Source of the DNA: Skermanella mucosa
GTDB taxonomy: Bacteria; Pseudomonadota; Alphaproteobacteria; Azospirillales; Azospirillaceae
Reading direction: 5' to 3'
DNA length: 64,000 nucleotides
Assembly: GCF_016765655.2 (NCBI RefSeq)
Contig: NZ_CP086106.1
Span: forward strand, 404,001-468,000
Shown here one piece after another: positions 28,175 to 37,206 of the stretch. Every line of letters starts with the position of its first letter. Within the stretch, counting starts at the first letter, position 1. The notes beneath the pieces were generated by a model. The model saw only the letters and a program-made list of their open reading frames with translations, had not been told where the DNA came from and searched no databases. The position numbers and the translations under genes are program-made.

Positions 28175-29221
28175 ATGATGCGCAGATCCTCCTCCGCCTC
28201 CCGCGCCGCCTCCCGCGCCGCCGTGCCGCCCGCCGCCGAAACCGCGGAGGCGATCCGCTCGGGCGACCGGCGCGCCCTGGCCCGCGCCATCACGATGATC
28301 GAGTCGAGCCGGCCCGACCACCGCGAGCGCGCCGAGGCGCTTCTGGCCGAGCTTCTGCCCCATACCGGCAGGTCGGTGCGGATCGGCATCTCGGGCGTGC
28401 CGGGCGTCGGCAAGTCCACCTTCATCGAGACCTTCGGCCTTCACGTGATCGGGCAGGGGCACCGGATCGCGGTGCTGGCGGTGGATCCGTCCTCCCAGCG
28501 CACCGGCGGCTCGATCCTGGGCGACAAGACCCGGATGGAGGAGCTGACCCGCAACCCTGCCGCCTTCATCCGGCCGTCGCCCAGCGGCGGCACCCTGGGC
28601 GGCGTCGCCCGGCGCACCCGGGAAGCCATGCTCGCCTGCGAGGCGGCCGGCTACGACGTCGTCGTGGTCGAGACGGTCGGCGTCGGCCAGTCGGAAACCG
28701 CCGTGGCTGACATGGTCGACCTGTTCATGCTCCTGCTGCTGCCCGGCGGCGGCGACGAGCTCCAGGGCATCAAGAAGGGGATCGTCGAGCTGGCCGACCT
28801 GATTGTGGTCAACAAGGCCGACGGCGCCCTGGTCGACGCGGCCCGCCACGCCGTCGCCGAGTACCGGCACGCGCTGGCGCTGCTGCGCTCGCCGTCGAAG
28901 GACTGGAAGGTGCCTGTGCTGACCTGCTCGGCCGCGACCGGAACCGGCGTGCCGGAGATCTGGGAGACCGTCGGGCGCTACCGGGGCACCCTGTCCGCCT
29001 CCGGCGCCCTGGACGCCCGCCGGGCCGAGCAGGCGCGCGCCTGGATGTGGAGCGAGATCGCCGAAACCCTGACCGACGCCTTCCGCCGCCACCCCGCCGT
29101 CCGCGCGGAACTGCCCTGCGCCGAGCAGGCGGTGACCCATGCCGAGACGACCCCGACCGCGGCGGCCCGCGCCCTGCTGGAGAAGTTCCTGGGCTCCTCG
29201 GGGGCCGGAGGGGGCTGCTAA
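28175..29221 (+). CDS. meaB: Methylmalonyl-CoA mutase-associated GTPase MeaB
   Basis: 348-residue G3E-family GTPase that loads and protects the B12 cofactor of methylmalonyl-CoA mutase. It has the P-loop [28 protein letters not shown], the switch region [27 protein letters not shown] and the base-specificity NKAD motif. The N-terminal Ala/Arg/Ser-rich stretch (about 25 residues) is longer than usual. No mutase subunit gene is in the window. It ends a few bases into the convergent DUF1223 gene and starts 31 bases after bphP, so it may be read through from the photoreceptor operon. Confidence 0.94.
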   Translation: MMRRSSSASRAASRAAVPPAAETAEAIRSGDRRALARAITMIESSRPDHRERAEALLAELLPHTGRSVRIGISGVPGVGKSTFIETFGLHVIGQGHRIAVLAVDPSSQRTGGSILGDKTRMEELTRNPAAFIRPSPSGGTLGGVARRTREAMLACEAAGYDVVVVETVGVGQSETAVADMVDLFMLLLLPGGGDELQGIKKGIVELADLIVVNKADGALVDAARHAVAEYRHALALLRSPSKDWKVPVLTCSAATGTGVPEIWETVGRYRGTLSASGALDARRAEQARAWMWSEIAETLTDAFRRHPAVRAELPCAEQAVTHAETTPTAAARALLEKFLGSSGAGGGC

Positions 29222-30021
29222 AGCGGAGTCGCCCCGCCGCCGCGGCTCGCCCGGACCATGCGGGTGACCGCCTCCCACGGATCGGCGCCAACCCCCAGGA
29301 GGCTGCGTTCCTGGCGCGCCGCGCCCAGGATGGCGGCCGGACGGCCCGCCTCGTCGAGTTCCTGGACCAGCACGGCCACCCCCTGGCCAGCCGGCGCCGG
29401 CAATGTGCGCAGCCGGCAGGAGTCGCCTGTCCAGGCGCCCAGATCGGTCACGTCGCGCACCACATGGCTGTGGGAAAGCCGGCGGCCGCGGTTCTCGCCC
29501 GCCTTTACCAGGACGCCGCGCCGCAGATCGTAGCGCACCGCAAGGATGCGGGTCTCGCGCTTCCGGTGGCCGGCGGGAATCGTGATGTCCAGTCCGCCGG
29601 CCTGCTCCCGGAGGCCGACGCCGGTCCTGCTTCGCCGTGTCTGCCCGTGCGCAGCGCGCCGCGCCGCGACGGCCTGGCCGACCAGGCGGGCGTTGCCGCC
29701 GAACACCTCGGCCGATCCGTCGATCACCATCTGCGGCGTGTAGACCGAGGACCGGCCGAGGGCGTCGTTGTAGTCGCGCTGGCGCCGGGTCGCCCAGTCC
29801 GTGGCGAACGGGTCGGCCCAGCCGAGATCGTCCCAGCAATCCACATGGAATGACAGCGCCAGGACGTCGGGCCGGCCGGCCAGCTCGTTCAGCAGCACGT
29901 CTGCCGCCGGCGATGACGAGCATCCTTCCGACGTGAACAGTTCCACCACGGTCGGCCGGTCGGCGCAGCCCGAGCCGAACAGGAACCCCATCGGCATTGC
30001 GACGGCGGCGATCCCCAACAT
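29218..30021 (-). CDS. DUF1223 thioredoxin-like secreted protein
   Basis: 267-residue protein with an N-terminal hydrophobic leader ([18 protein letters not shown], possibly a lipobox-like end) and the DUF1223 start [17 protein letters not shown]. Family members normally have CSSCPPAD here, a CxxC redox motif; this copy reads C-S-S-S, so the second Cys is missing. Further family segments are [20 protein letters not shown] and ILAVRYDL. Function of the family is not established. It is convergent with meaB. Confidence 0.85.
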   Translation of the reverse strand: MLGIAAVAMPMGFLFGSGCADRPTVVELFTSEGCSSSPAADVLLNELAGRPDVLALSFHVDCWDDLGWADPFATDWATRRQRDYNDALGRSSVYTPQMVIDGSAEVFGGNARLVGQAVAARRAAHGQTRRSRTGVGLREQAGGLDITIPAGHRKRETRILAVRYDLRRGVLVKAGENRGRRLSHSHVVRDVTDLGAWTGDSCRLRTLPAPAGQGVAVLVQELDEAGRPAAILGAARQERSLLGVGADPWEAVTRMVRASRGGGATPL

Positions 30022-30238
30022 GTCCTAGTCCCCCGGTCTTCTGCCCGGTCCGTTGGCAGAAGCCTTCATGAGAAAAAAACTTCCGGTTCCGGCGCGATCA
30101 TAGCCGGTCAGGAGCGTGTTCCGTCAGTGACCCGGCCGGTGTTACGACCAAAGAGAGGCAAATGCTTCCATCGGCATTGCCCGCCGCCTCTCCTCTCCGT
30201 ACGGCTTTTCTTCCAACGGAAGCCGGGATGTCACATTT

Positions 30239-30267
30239 TTGACACCCTCTCCAAATGTTTCCATAAC
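30239..30267 (+). promoter_or_regulatory. Strong sigma70-type promoter for the 76-aa gene
   Basis: Perfect TTGACA (30239-30244), 17-base spacer, CATAAC (30262-30267, four of six to TATAAT). Transcription would start near 30274, about 24 bases before the ATG at 30298, with GGGGGAGG between them. Confidence 0.6.
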
Positions 30268-30297
30268 TAGCATCGCCCGGTATGGGGGAGGATCGAC

Positions 30298-30528
30298 ATG
30301 AACAACGGACTCGGATTCGACATGAACGTGCTGATACGCCGGATTGCCGGCGAGCGTATGATGTCGCGGTTTTCGGAAGGCCCCGAAGAGCAGTTGCCCG
30401 TCCAGATGCAGGCGATCCTGGCGCTGACCGCCGCCGTCGCCTGCTGGGGCTTCGTCGGCGCCGTGTTCTACCTGGGCATTTCCGCGTTGCGCACCGCGGT
30501 CGGGCCGCTCAGCACCTTGATCGTCTGA
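30298..30528 (+). CDS. Small membrane protein, 76 aa, unknown
   Basis: The first half is hydrophilic with paired Arg (VLIRRIAGERMMSRF), then one membrane span (about residues 38-62, ILALTAAVACWGFVGAVFYL) and a short tail. A strong promoter and a GGGGGAGG ribosome site ending about six bases before the ATG support it as a real gene. Its last 61 bases overlap the 3' end of the convergent SGNH hydrolase gene. I recognise no family; it could be a small regulatory or membrane-complex subunit. Confidence 0.6.
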   Translation: MNNGLGFDMNVLIRRIAGERMMSRFSEGPEEQLPVQMQAILALTAAVACWGFVGAVFYLGISALRTAVGPLSTLIV

Positions 30529-31298
30529 CCGGCGGGCGGCTGGACCGCCGGAATCGTCGCCGGGACGATGGCGTCGGCCATCAGTTCCGCAAGGCAGCGA
30601 TAGCTCGCGTCGGTCATGTGCAGCTGGTCGCTGGACAGCATGGTGGCCGGGGTGAACTGCTTGTTGTCCAGCCAGTGTTTCATCACCTCGCTGCGGCGGA
30701 ACACGGGGATGCCGTGCGCCGCTCCCAGGGCGCGGACCGCGTCCACATATGCGGCGTAGGTCGCGTTGCCCGCCTGCTTGGGCAGGAACTGCGGCTCCAG
30801 CAGCATCAGGTCGGCGCCCGCCTCCCGGATACGCCGGATACCTTCCGTCGCCTGGATACCGAAGAGCTTCGCGTCGACCTTGCCCAGCGCGTCGTTGGTG
30901 CCTAGCTGCCAGATCACCAGGTCGGGCTTCAGCGCCAGCACGTCGCGGTCGAGCCGGGCCAGGGTCCCCGCCGCCTTCTCGCCCCCGATCCCCTTGTTCA
31001 CCACCTCGATCTTCACGCCGGGAAAGCGGGCTTCCAGGATCCGGTCGAGCTGCGCGGGATAGGTCATGGCCGGTCCCGAGCTGCCCGTCCCCTGGGTGCT
31101 CGAAGAGCCGACCGCGACGATGCGCAAATCCTTCTTGCGGCTGAGCGCCGCGCTGGTCCTTGGCAGCTCGCGCGCCGAGGCGGGGATCATCAGCGACGGG
31201 GCGGCACACTGCTCGGGAGCCTGTCCCGCGGCGCTCCCGGCCATCATGCCGATCCAGACGATAGCGGACAGAACTGCGGGGAAGACTTGCCTGGCCAT
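30468..31298 (-). CDS. Secreted SGNH/GDSL hydrolase
   Basis: 276-residue exported esterase-type enzyme. A signal peptide (MARQVFPAVLSAIVWIGMMA, cut after about GSAAGQA) precedes the hydrolase. Block I is VAVGSSSTQGTG with the catalytic Ser, block II is NKGIGGEKA, block III is GTND and block V is SSDQLHMTD with the catalytic Asp and His. The substrate is probably an acyl ester on polysaccharide or lipid, but cannot be named. An upstream ATG at 31343 would add 15 residues and lengthen the leader; neither start has a clear ribosome site. A divergent OpgC gene lies upstream. Confidence 0.85.
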   Translation of the reverse strand: MARQVFPAVLSAIVWIGMMAGSAAGQAPEQCAAPSLMIPASARELPRTSAALSRKKDLRIVAVGSSSTQGTGSSGPAMTYPAQLDRILEARFPGVKIEVVNKGIGGEKAAGTLARLDRDVLALKPDLVIWQLGTNDALGKVDAKLFGIQATEGIRRIREAGADLMLLEPQFLPKQAGNATYAAYVDAVRALGAAHGIPVFRRSEVMKHWLDNKQFTPATMLSSDQLHMTDASYRCLAELMADAIVPATIPAVQPPAGQTIKVLSGPTAVRNAEMPR

Positions 31299-31654
31299 GG
31301 TTCGGAAGCGCTCGCTCGGCTGCTGTTGCTGTGACGCCGCCATGAGCCTGGCGGGATGCCCGGCGACGGCAGAGCCTATCGGTTCCAATCGTGGCCGAAG
31401 TGTGAATTGCAGGGCGCGCGGATCATTCCCGGCGGCGGTGTTGCCGATGCGCAACCAAGGCAAACGCCCGGCGGAAGCGGAACGGTTCCCTCCGGCGCAG
31501 AGCGATCGGCTCGATCCCTTCGCTGCCCTTTGAACTCAAAGGGGTATTGAAAGACCCCCCTGGGAATGAACATGATCAGCAACGGTTCATTCGACCTGTA
31601 TAAATCAAATTTCCTGTAAACAAGAACGCAGTCGCCCCGGGCGCGGAGTGTGCC

Positions 31655-32881
31655 ATGAAGCGTTTTGCAATCCTCGACGGTTTGCGCGGTTATTTCCTCG
31701 TATTTATGATGATTAACCATTTACCTTTCCAGGGCGACCTGTTGCTCGCGCTCTTCAACCACTGCGAACTGGGTTATGTCGAAGATGCCCAGGGGTTCGT
31801 CTTCATCTCCGGCGTCATCATTGGGCTCTACTACACGCGCATGATCGCGAAGGGGCAGACGTCCCTGATGGACGCCAAGATCCTCAATCGGGCCTACGAA
31901 CTCTATGTCTACGCGGTCGTCGTGCTGGCGCTGGTCCTGTTCCTGGCCGTGCTGGTGCCCAACTCCCGCCCTCTCTGGGGCCATTACATGTGGGAGATGT
32001 ACCAGACGCCGACCCTGACCGCCGTCTCGGCGTTCCTGCTGCTTTACCAGCCCACCTTCATGGACATCCTGCCGCAGTACATCGCCTATCTGGTCGCGTC
32101 GCCGCTGCTGCTGCGCTGGGTCGCGCGCGGTTACTGGCGCGAGGTGCTGGGCGGCAGCGTCCTGCTGTGGATGATGGTTCAGCTGGGGATCCATCTGCCG
32201 GCGATCCGGATCTTCCAGGAGACGGTCGGAGCCTTCGCCCCCGGCTTCGTGCTGCGCGGCCACTTCAACCCGCTCGGCTGGCAGATCGTGTTCGTCACCG
32301 GGCTGCTGCTCGGCGCGGCCGACGCCCGGGGCAAGCTGGATTGGGACCGCTGGTTCTCGCCCCGGCGCACCGACCTGCTGAAGGTCTCGATCGTGCTGGT
32401 CCTGCTGTTCATGGCCTTCAGGCTGGGCTTCACCAACGGCCTCGTGCCCGACAGCATGGCGCTGCGGTTCGACCTCTACAACAACCGGGGAGAGTTCGCC
32501 CTCGTCTACCTGCTGAACTTCGCGGGGCTGGCCTACCTGGTCGCCTGGCTGCTGGTCGCCGGTCGCGAGGCGGCATCGCCGGTCGCGCGGACCGCCGGCA
32601 TCTGGCTGAACCGGCTGTTCACGTGGCGGTTCCTGACCTTCATCGGCAAGCATTCGCTCCAGGTCTATGCTTTCCATGTGGTGGTGGTGTACGTGATCCT
32701 CGGGTTCGACGGCAGGATCGGCCCCTTCGCCGAAGGGACCAAGACGGCGATCGCGCTGCTGGCCATCGCCAGCCTGATGATCCCCGCCTGGATCCATGCC
32801 AACCATGCCGCCTGGATCGACCAGGGCGGCGGCCTGGCGCCCCAGCCCCGGACCGCCGCCGGGGGGCGTACCCGGAACTAA
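31655..32881 (+). CDS. OpgC-type membrane acyltransferase/succinyltransferase
   Basis: 408-residue polytopic membrane protein of the OpgC domain family, with about ten spans. The start MKRFAILDGLRGYFLVFMMI contains the acyltransferase-3-like DGLRG motif, and the C-terminal part has WRFLTFIGKHSLQVYAFHV. OpgC adds succinyl groups to periplasmic glucans; the specific acceptor here is inferred. GGAG lies about eight bases before the ATG. A secreted SGNH hydrolase is encoded divergently, and such pairs often act on the same acylated glycan, but that link is a guess. Confidence 0.87.
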   Translation: MKRFAILDGLRGYFLVFMMINHLPFQGDLLLALFNHCELGYVEDAQGFVFISGVIIGLYYTRMIAKGQTSLMDAKILNRAYELYVYAVVVLALVLFLAVLVPNSRPLWGHYMWEMYQTPTLTAVSAFLLLYQPTFMDILPQYIAYLVASPLLLRWVARGYWREVLGGSVLLWMMVQLGIHLPAIRIFQETVGAFAPGFVLRGHFNPLGWQIVFVTGLLLGAADARGKLDWDRWFSPRRTDLLKVSIVLVLLFMAFRLGFTNGLVPDSMALRFDLYNNRGEFALVYLLNFAGLAYLVAWLLVAGREAASPVARTAGIWLNRLFTWRFLTFIGKHSLQVYAFHVVVVYVILGFDGRIGPFAEGTKTAIALLAIASLMIPAWIHANHAAWIDQGGGLAPQPRTAAGGRTRN

Positions 32882-32951
32882 CGGGGGACCGGGTGGTTTG
32901 CAGGAGAAGGCGGCAGGAAGAGCCGCGACTCAATGCAATGGAAGGCTGGAG

Positions 32952-33593
32952 ATGGCGAACACGGACCAAAGGACCCCGGAGCAGATCGAACGGGAAATCG
33001 AACAGACCCGGCAGAATACCGCCGCGACCCTTGCGGCCATCGAGGACCGTCTCTCGCCGGGCCGCATGATGGACGAGGTCTGGGGCTATCTGCGCAGCAG
33101 CGGCCAGGGTCAGACCTTCGTGTCGAATCTCTCGACGACCGTGCGTGACAACCCGATCCCCGTGGCGCTGCTGGCGATCAGCGTCGCCTGGCTTGCCATC
33201 GCCGGGTCGCGCGGCGAGAAGCGGCGCGACCGCTGGACTCCGGAGCGGGCGGGGCGGCTCGAAGAGTTCGATTACGACGACGCGGTGCTGACCGAGGATG
33301 CGTTCGACTACGGCGCTCCCGCCCATGGCGGCCCCCGGTACGGCGGGGCGGAGCGGCACAGGGTGGACTATGTCGATCCCGACACCCACCACCAGCATGT
33401 CTCGTCTTCGCGCCCCGGCGCCCCGGAAGGCAACGCCCCGTCCCCGGACACGCTGCTCGGCCGCGATACCGCTTCGATCAAGGCCCGCGACGCCGCGAAG
33501 GTGTTCGAGGCGCCGAACGGACCGGGCCTGAGTTCGGGCTCTCCCGCCAGGGCCGAGACGACCACCACGGTGACTCCGCAGACCCGTCCCTGA
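32952..33593 (+). CDS. DUF3618 membrane protein
   Basis: 213 residues. The N-terminal DUF3618 segment (TPEQIEREIEQTRQNTAATL then AIEDRLSPGRMMDEVWGYL) precedes one membrane span (about 78-95, IPVALLAISVAWLAIAG) and a long, low-complexity hydrophilic tail rich in Asp, Pro and Arg. DUF3618 proteins are often found with stress or envelope genes; the function is unknown. ATG 32952 is chosen because the domain starts there; the frame upstream is the end of the OpgC gene read in another phase. A strong terminator follows. Confidence 0.85.
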   Translation: MANTDQRTPEQIEREIEQTRQNTAATLAAIEDRLSPGRMMDEVWGYLRSSGQGQTFVSNLSTTVRDNPIPVALLAISVAWLAIAGSRGEKRRDRWTPERAGRLEEFDYDDAVLTEDAFDYGAPAHGGPRYGGAERHRVDYVDPDTHHQHVSSSRPGAPEGNAPSPDTLLGRDTASIKARDAAKVFEAPNGPGLSSGSPARAETTTTVTPQTRP

Positions 33594-33610
33594 CGTCGGC
33601 GCGGCACACG

Positions 33611-33657
33611 CGTGAAAAAGCCCGCCCCCCCCGATCGGGGAGGCGGGCTTTTTCACG
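33611..33657. terminator. Bidirectional hairpin terminator
   Basis: Arms CGTGAAAAAGCCCGCC (33611-33626) and its reverse complement (33642-33657) form a perfect 16-base stem, with a further CCCC-GATC-GGGG pairing in the loop. A-run and T-run on opposite flanks let it serve both the DUF3618 gene and the convergent coiled-coil gene ending at 33667. Confidence 0.88.
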
Positions 33658-33666
33658 CCGTCTTCC

Positions 33667-34953
33667 TTACTGCTGCGCCGGCGCCTGTTCCGGCTGCTGC
33701 TGCTGGGGGGCCGCCTCGCCGCCGGGCTGCTGGATCCCCTCCATCCGGCGCTGCTCCAGCGCCTGGAGCTGGGCGGTCTGTTCGGCCACCTGGTCGCGGA
33801 GCTGCGCCAGCCCCTGCTGCTCCTGCTGAAGGGTCTGGCGGGCCTCCTGGATGCGCTGCTCGACCGCCTGGAGCTCGCCGGTGCGGCCGGTCACGTCGTC
33901 GCTCAGCCGGGCGACGTTGCGGCGGGCTTCCACCTCGGCCTCGCGCGCCTGCCGGGCGCTCTCGACCACTTCCTCAAGGCGGGCCTGCTGGGCGTCGGCC
34001 CGGGCCGTAAGGTCGGCGAGCCGCTGGTCGGCCGAGCCCAGCTCGGCGTTGCGCTGCTCGATCTGCTGAACGATCCCGGCCAGCTCCTGACGGCGCTGCT
34101 CGATCTCGGCGGCCGCCTGCTGGTTTTGCTGGACCGTCTGCTCCAGCTCGCGGCGGGCGTTCTCCAGTTCCTGCCGGGCGCCGGTGAGCTGGTCGTTGGC
34201 ATCGGCCAACTCCTGGCGGACCCGATTCAGCTCCTGCCGGGACTGGTCGAGCTGGGCGACCGCGGCCTCGGCCTGCTGGGCGGCCTGAGCCGCCTGGTCG
34301 GCTTTCGTGGCGGACTCCTGGCTGAGCGCCGCGACGCTGTCGCGGAGCTGCGCTTCCTGCTGGCGGACCTCGGCGACGCGCTGGGCGATCTGCTCGGCCT
34401 CCGACGTCCGCTGGGCGACCTGGTCGGTCATCGCGGCCAGCTGGTCGCGGATGGCGGCCTGCTGCTGTCCGGACTCGGCGACCTGGGCCTGGGTCCGTTC
34501 CAGCTGCTGGGTCTGCTGGCGAAGCTGCTCGACGACCTGCGCCGTCTGCTGCTCGGCCTCGGCGCGCTGCTGCAGGATCGCCTGGGTCTCGGCCTGGGCC
34601 GCTTCCCTCTGGGAGTTGAGCTCCTGGAGCTGTTGCTGGGCGGACTGGATCTCCTGGCCCAGCCGGTTCACCTCGCCGGCCAGCCGGCGCTCGTCCTCCA
34701 CGGTGGTGCGCAGCCGCTCCAGGTCGCCCTGGAAGGCTTGCCGCTCCTCGCGGGCCGTGTCGCGCTCGCCCGTCACGGCGGCGAGGGTCTGCTGGTGTTC
34801 CCGCTCGCGCTGGGCGAGCTGTTCCTCCAGCCTGCTGCTCTGGACCCCGAAGGAGATTGCCGCGATCACCGCGATGACCGCCACCACGGCCAGTCCCAAC
34901 AGGTAGTACCGCAAGTTCCCCCGACGCGCGTCGGGTTCATGCGAGCTGGTCAT
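33667..34953 (-). CDS. Membrane-anchored long coiled-coil protein
   Basis: 428 residues. Residues about 15-37 form one membrane span (YYLLGLAVVAVIAVIAAISF), and almost everything after it is heptad-patterned coiled coil rich in Gln, Glu, Ala and Arg up to about residue 400. The last 25 residues are Gln/Pro/Ala-rich (QQQQPEQAPAQQ). No enzymatic domain is seen. The topology suggests a rod reaching into the periplasm or a cytoplasmic scaffold, but it matches no family I can name with confidence. The gene stands alone between two terminator or gap regions. Confidence 0.8.
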   Translation of the reverse strand: MTSSHEPDARRGNLRYYLLGLAVVAVIAVIAAISFGVQSSRLEEQLAQREREHQQTLAAVTGERDTAREERQAFQGDLERLRTTVEDERRLAGEVNRLGQEIQSAQQQLQELNSQREAAQAETQAILQQRAEAEQQTAQVVEQLRQQTQQLERTQAQVAESGQQQAAIRDQLAAMTDQVAQRTSEAEQIAQRVAEVRQQEAQLRDSVAALSQESATKADQAAQAAQQAEAAVAQLDQSRQELNRVRQELADANDQLTGARQELENARRELEQTVQQNQQAAAEIEQRRQELAGIVQQIEQRNAELGSADQRLADLTARADAQQARLEEVVESARQAREAEVEARRNVARLSDDVTGRTGELQAVEQRIQEARQTLQQEQQGLAQLRDQVAEQTAQLQALEQRRMEGIQQPGGEAAPQQQQPEQAPAQQ

Positions 34954-35114
34954 GGATGTCCTCTTCGTGCTTGCTGGTCGCCCGGAGCCGTCCCCTGGAG
35001 TCCTGCCGGCTCCGGGCCTCCGTCGGCGTCGGCATCCAAACGCCGCAGCGGCAGGACTTGTTGCCGCCTACTCCTCCGATACCGCGCCCTCCGGACCCGG
35101 GCGCCCCGCGTGGT

Positions 35115-35828
35115 TCAGACGCGCCGAAGGGTCCGCGCCAGCATGTCCAGTCCCAGCCTGCCGGCCGCCTCGACGATATCGGCGGTGGCGCCGTGGAAGA
35201 GGCCGAAGCTCTCGGCCGCGATACCCGGAAAAGTCCCGCGCCCGGCGCCGAGCCGGTCCAGCGCGTCCCAGGCCCATTCGAAATGGGTCTCCTCGTCGCG
35301 GGCGGCCCGCTTCAGCATCGCCTCCACGTCGGCCGGATGGTCGCCCCGGGCATGGCGGCGGTACTTGTCGCGGGCCTGTCCCTCGTTGGTGACGAAGGCC
35401 AGCAGCACCGCGCGGTCGCCGCCGGCCAGGCTTCCGGCCGACCCGCCGGCCTGGACCAGCAGCTTGAACAGGCCGGTCGGGAAGTGCGGCAGCCGGATCG
35501 GCACGCCGTCCCGCGTCCTGATCAGATCGATCAGATCGGCGATGTGCCGCTCGTGGTCCTCGCGGTACTGGGCCAGCCGGTCGCGCAGGCCGCCGTCGCG
35601 CAGCGCCGCGATCGCCAGCGTATAGGCTCCCACCGCGTCGCAGTCGAGCTGCAGAAGGTCGTTCAGTTCCGCTATAAGCGCCACGTCGCGCCCGCCCGCG
35701 GTATTGAAGGAGTGGAACCCCAGTCCTGCCGCGTTCCATCCCGGCATATTCGGGCCGCCCGCCAGGGGAGCCGGGAAGAGGCCGGCGGTCATGCGCCGGG
35801 CGATCTGGGAGCTGCTGGTGTCTGTCAT
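35115..35828 (-). CDS. Ferritin-like domain protein
   Basis: 237 residues, mostly helical. Possible di-iron ligands are spread over ELNDLLQLDCDAVGAYTLA, YREDHERHIADL, FVTNEGQARDKYRRHA and ARDEETHFEWAWDAL, the four-helix pattern of ferritin-like (DUF2383-like) proteins. The N-terminus (about 50 residues) is irregular, with a Gly/Pro-rich stretch. It is probably an iron- or stress-related protein. Neighbouring genes (coiled-coil, orphan receiver) give no further clue. Confidence 0.78.
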   Translation of the reverse strand: MTDTSSSQIARRMTAGLFPAPLAGGPNMPGWNAAGLGFHSFNTAGGRDVALIAELNDLLQLDCDAVGAYTLAIAALRDGGLRDRLAQYREDHERHIADLIDLIRTRDGVPIRLPHFPTGLFKLLVQAGGSAGSLAGGDRAVLLAFVTNEGQARDKYRRHARGDHPADVEAMLKRAARDEETHFEWAWDALDRLGAGRGTFPGIAAESFGLFHGATADIVEAAGRLGLDMLARTLRRV

Positions 35829-36027
35829 GTCGCCGATCCTCGAACTGTTGGCTCCGGCCGCGGCAGCGGCTTCACCCCTCCCTCAACCGCCGGGCTGCGA
35901 CATTGCTCCCGCCCGATATGCGACTGTCGCGCTTGCCGTCTGAAAACGGCATGTCATTCTCATGACCATGACCAAGCTCATATGACCGCTGCCGAACCAA
36001 CGGGAGCGACGATCGCGGATTGATTGA

Positions 36028-36987
36028 ATGATCGCCAGGGCGCACCGGCCGAAGATCGGCATTCTGATGGGGGAGGGCAACCTCTCGGTCCGCATCGCCC
36101 TCAAATCCCTCCTCCAGGCGGAGGGTTTCTCGGGGATCGTCGACGTTCCCGACATCCGGTCGCTCCGCGCACTGCTGGAGGAGGGGCGTGACACGCCCGA
36201 CGTGGTCGTGCTCGACGCCGACCTGGAGGGCGAGGACCCATGCGGGCTTGTCCGCTCGATCCGCCACGGCAAGTTGGGGCGGAATCCTTTCGTGACCGTG
36301 ATCATGACGACCTCGATCGCCAGCAACGAGCGCGTCCGCGCGATCGTCGAGAGCGGGGCCGACGGCCTGCTGGTGAAGCCCCTGTCGGTCAATGCCGTCA
36401 TGGAGCGGCTGATAGGATTGGTCCGCCAGCGCAAGCCCTTCATCGTCACCTCGGCCTATATCGGCCCCGACCGCCGCAAGGACCCGGCGCGCGGCCCCAG
36501 CTCGATCCCGCTGTTCGACGTGCCCAACACCCTGCGCGCCAAGGCTGAGGGCCGCTCCGCCGAGCTCGCCGCCATGGACGAGGTGATCGCCCGCGCCCAG
36601 TGCCAGATCGACGAGGAGAAGCGACGCCGCGACGCCTTCCAGGTGACTTTCCTGGCCGGCCTGATCGTCTCCGGCACGCCCGCCCTGAACGACGATGCCG
36701 CCAACCGCGAATACCTGGAATCCCTGATAGACGCCTGCGATGACCTGCTCGACCGGCTGCCCGGCACGCCCTATGCGGCGCTCGTGGAGATGGTGACCGA
36801 ACTGCGCAACCTGGGCCAGCGGATGGTGAACAGCGGCCGGGTCAGCGAACCCGCGGCGCTCCGCCTGCTGCGACCCCTGTCCGACGCCATCATGGCGGGC
36901 CTCAACCCCGACCGCGCGCCGGCTGACCTGTCGGACCAGGTCAACGCCGCGATCCGCAAGTACCGCGAGCGGGTGCCGGTGGGGTAG
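36028..36987 (+). CDS. Orphan response-regulator receiver protein
   Basis: 319 residues. The N-terminal receiver (about 8-130) has the phospho-acceptor Asp in VVVLDADLEG, the Thr in MTTS and the Lys in LVKPLSV. The acidic pocket normally formed by two adjacent acids at the end of strand 1 is reduced to a single Glu (ILMGEGN), so phosphorylation may be altered. The remaining 190 residues are helical with no recognised output domain and no helix-turn-helix. There is no adjacent kinase gene. No clear ribosome site precedes the ATG. PilZ- or chemotaxis-type roles are possible but unproven. Confidence 0.83.
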   Translation: MIARAHRPKIGILMGEGNLSVRIALKSLLQAEGFSGIVDVPDIRSLRALLEEGRDTPDVVVLDADLEGEDPCGLVRSIRHGKLGRNPFVTVIMTTSIASNERVRAIVESGADGLLVKPLSVNAVMERLIGLVRQRKPFIVTSAYIGPDRRKDPARGPSSIPLFDVPNTLRAKAEGRSAELAAMDEVIARAQCQIDEEKRRRDAFQVTFLAGLIVSGTPALNDDAANREYLESLIDACDDLLDRLPGTPYAALVEMVTELRNLGQRMVNSGRVSEPAALRLLRPLSDAIMAGLNPDRAPADLSDQVNAAIRKYRERVPVG

Positions 36988-37014
36988 GGGGGCGCCGGCC
37001 GCCGCCCCGCTCCC

Positions 37015-37206
37015 TCAGCCCGCCCGCTCGCGGGACAGGCGGGCGAACTCGTCGGCGAAGAAGCTGCCGCTGTTCGCCAGGGTCTGGATCTCGTCGCTGA
37101 TCTCGGCATAGCCGGCCTGGCGGAGGCGCTCGGCGACCCTGGAAAGCTCCTTCACGGCGAAGGACAACTGGTTGGCGATGGCTTCGGATTCGGTCTTCTT
37201 GGCCAT
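37015..37206 (-). CDS. Small hypothetical protein, 63 aa
   Basis: A 63-residue helical, acidic protein starting MAKKTESEAIANQLSFAVKE with no membrane span. The ATG at 37206 gives a natural soluble start; the frame continues open to 37284 but that extension is the promoter region of the gene. It is convergent with the receiver gene, 27 bases apart. I do not recognise the family. Codon use is like that of its neighbours. Confidence 0.6.
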   Translation of the reverse strand: MAKKTESEAIANQLSFAVKELSRVAERLRQAGYAEISDEIQTLANSGSFFADEFARLSRERAG

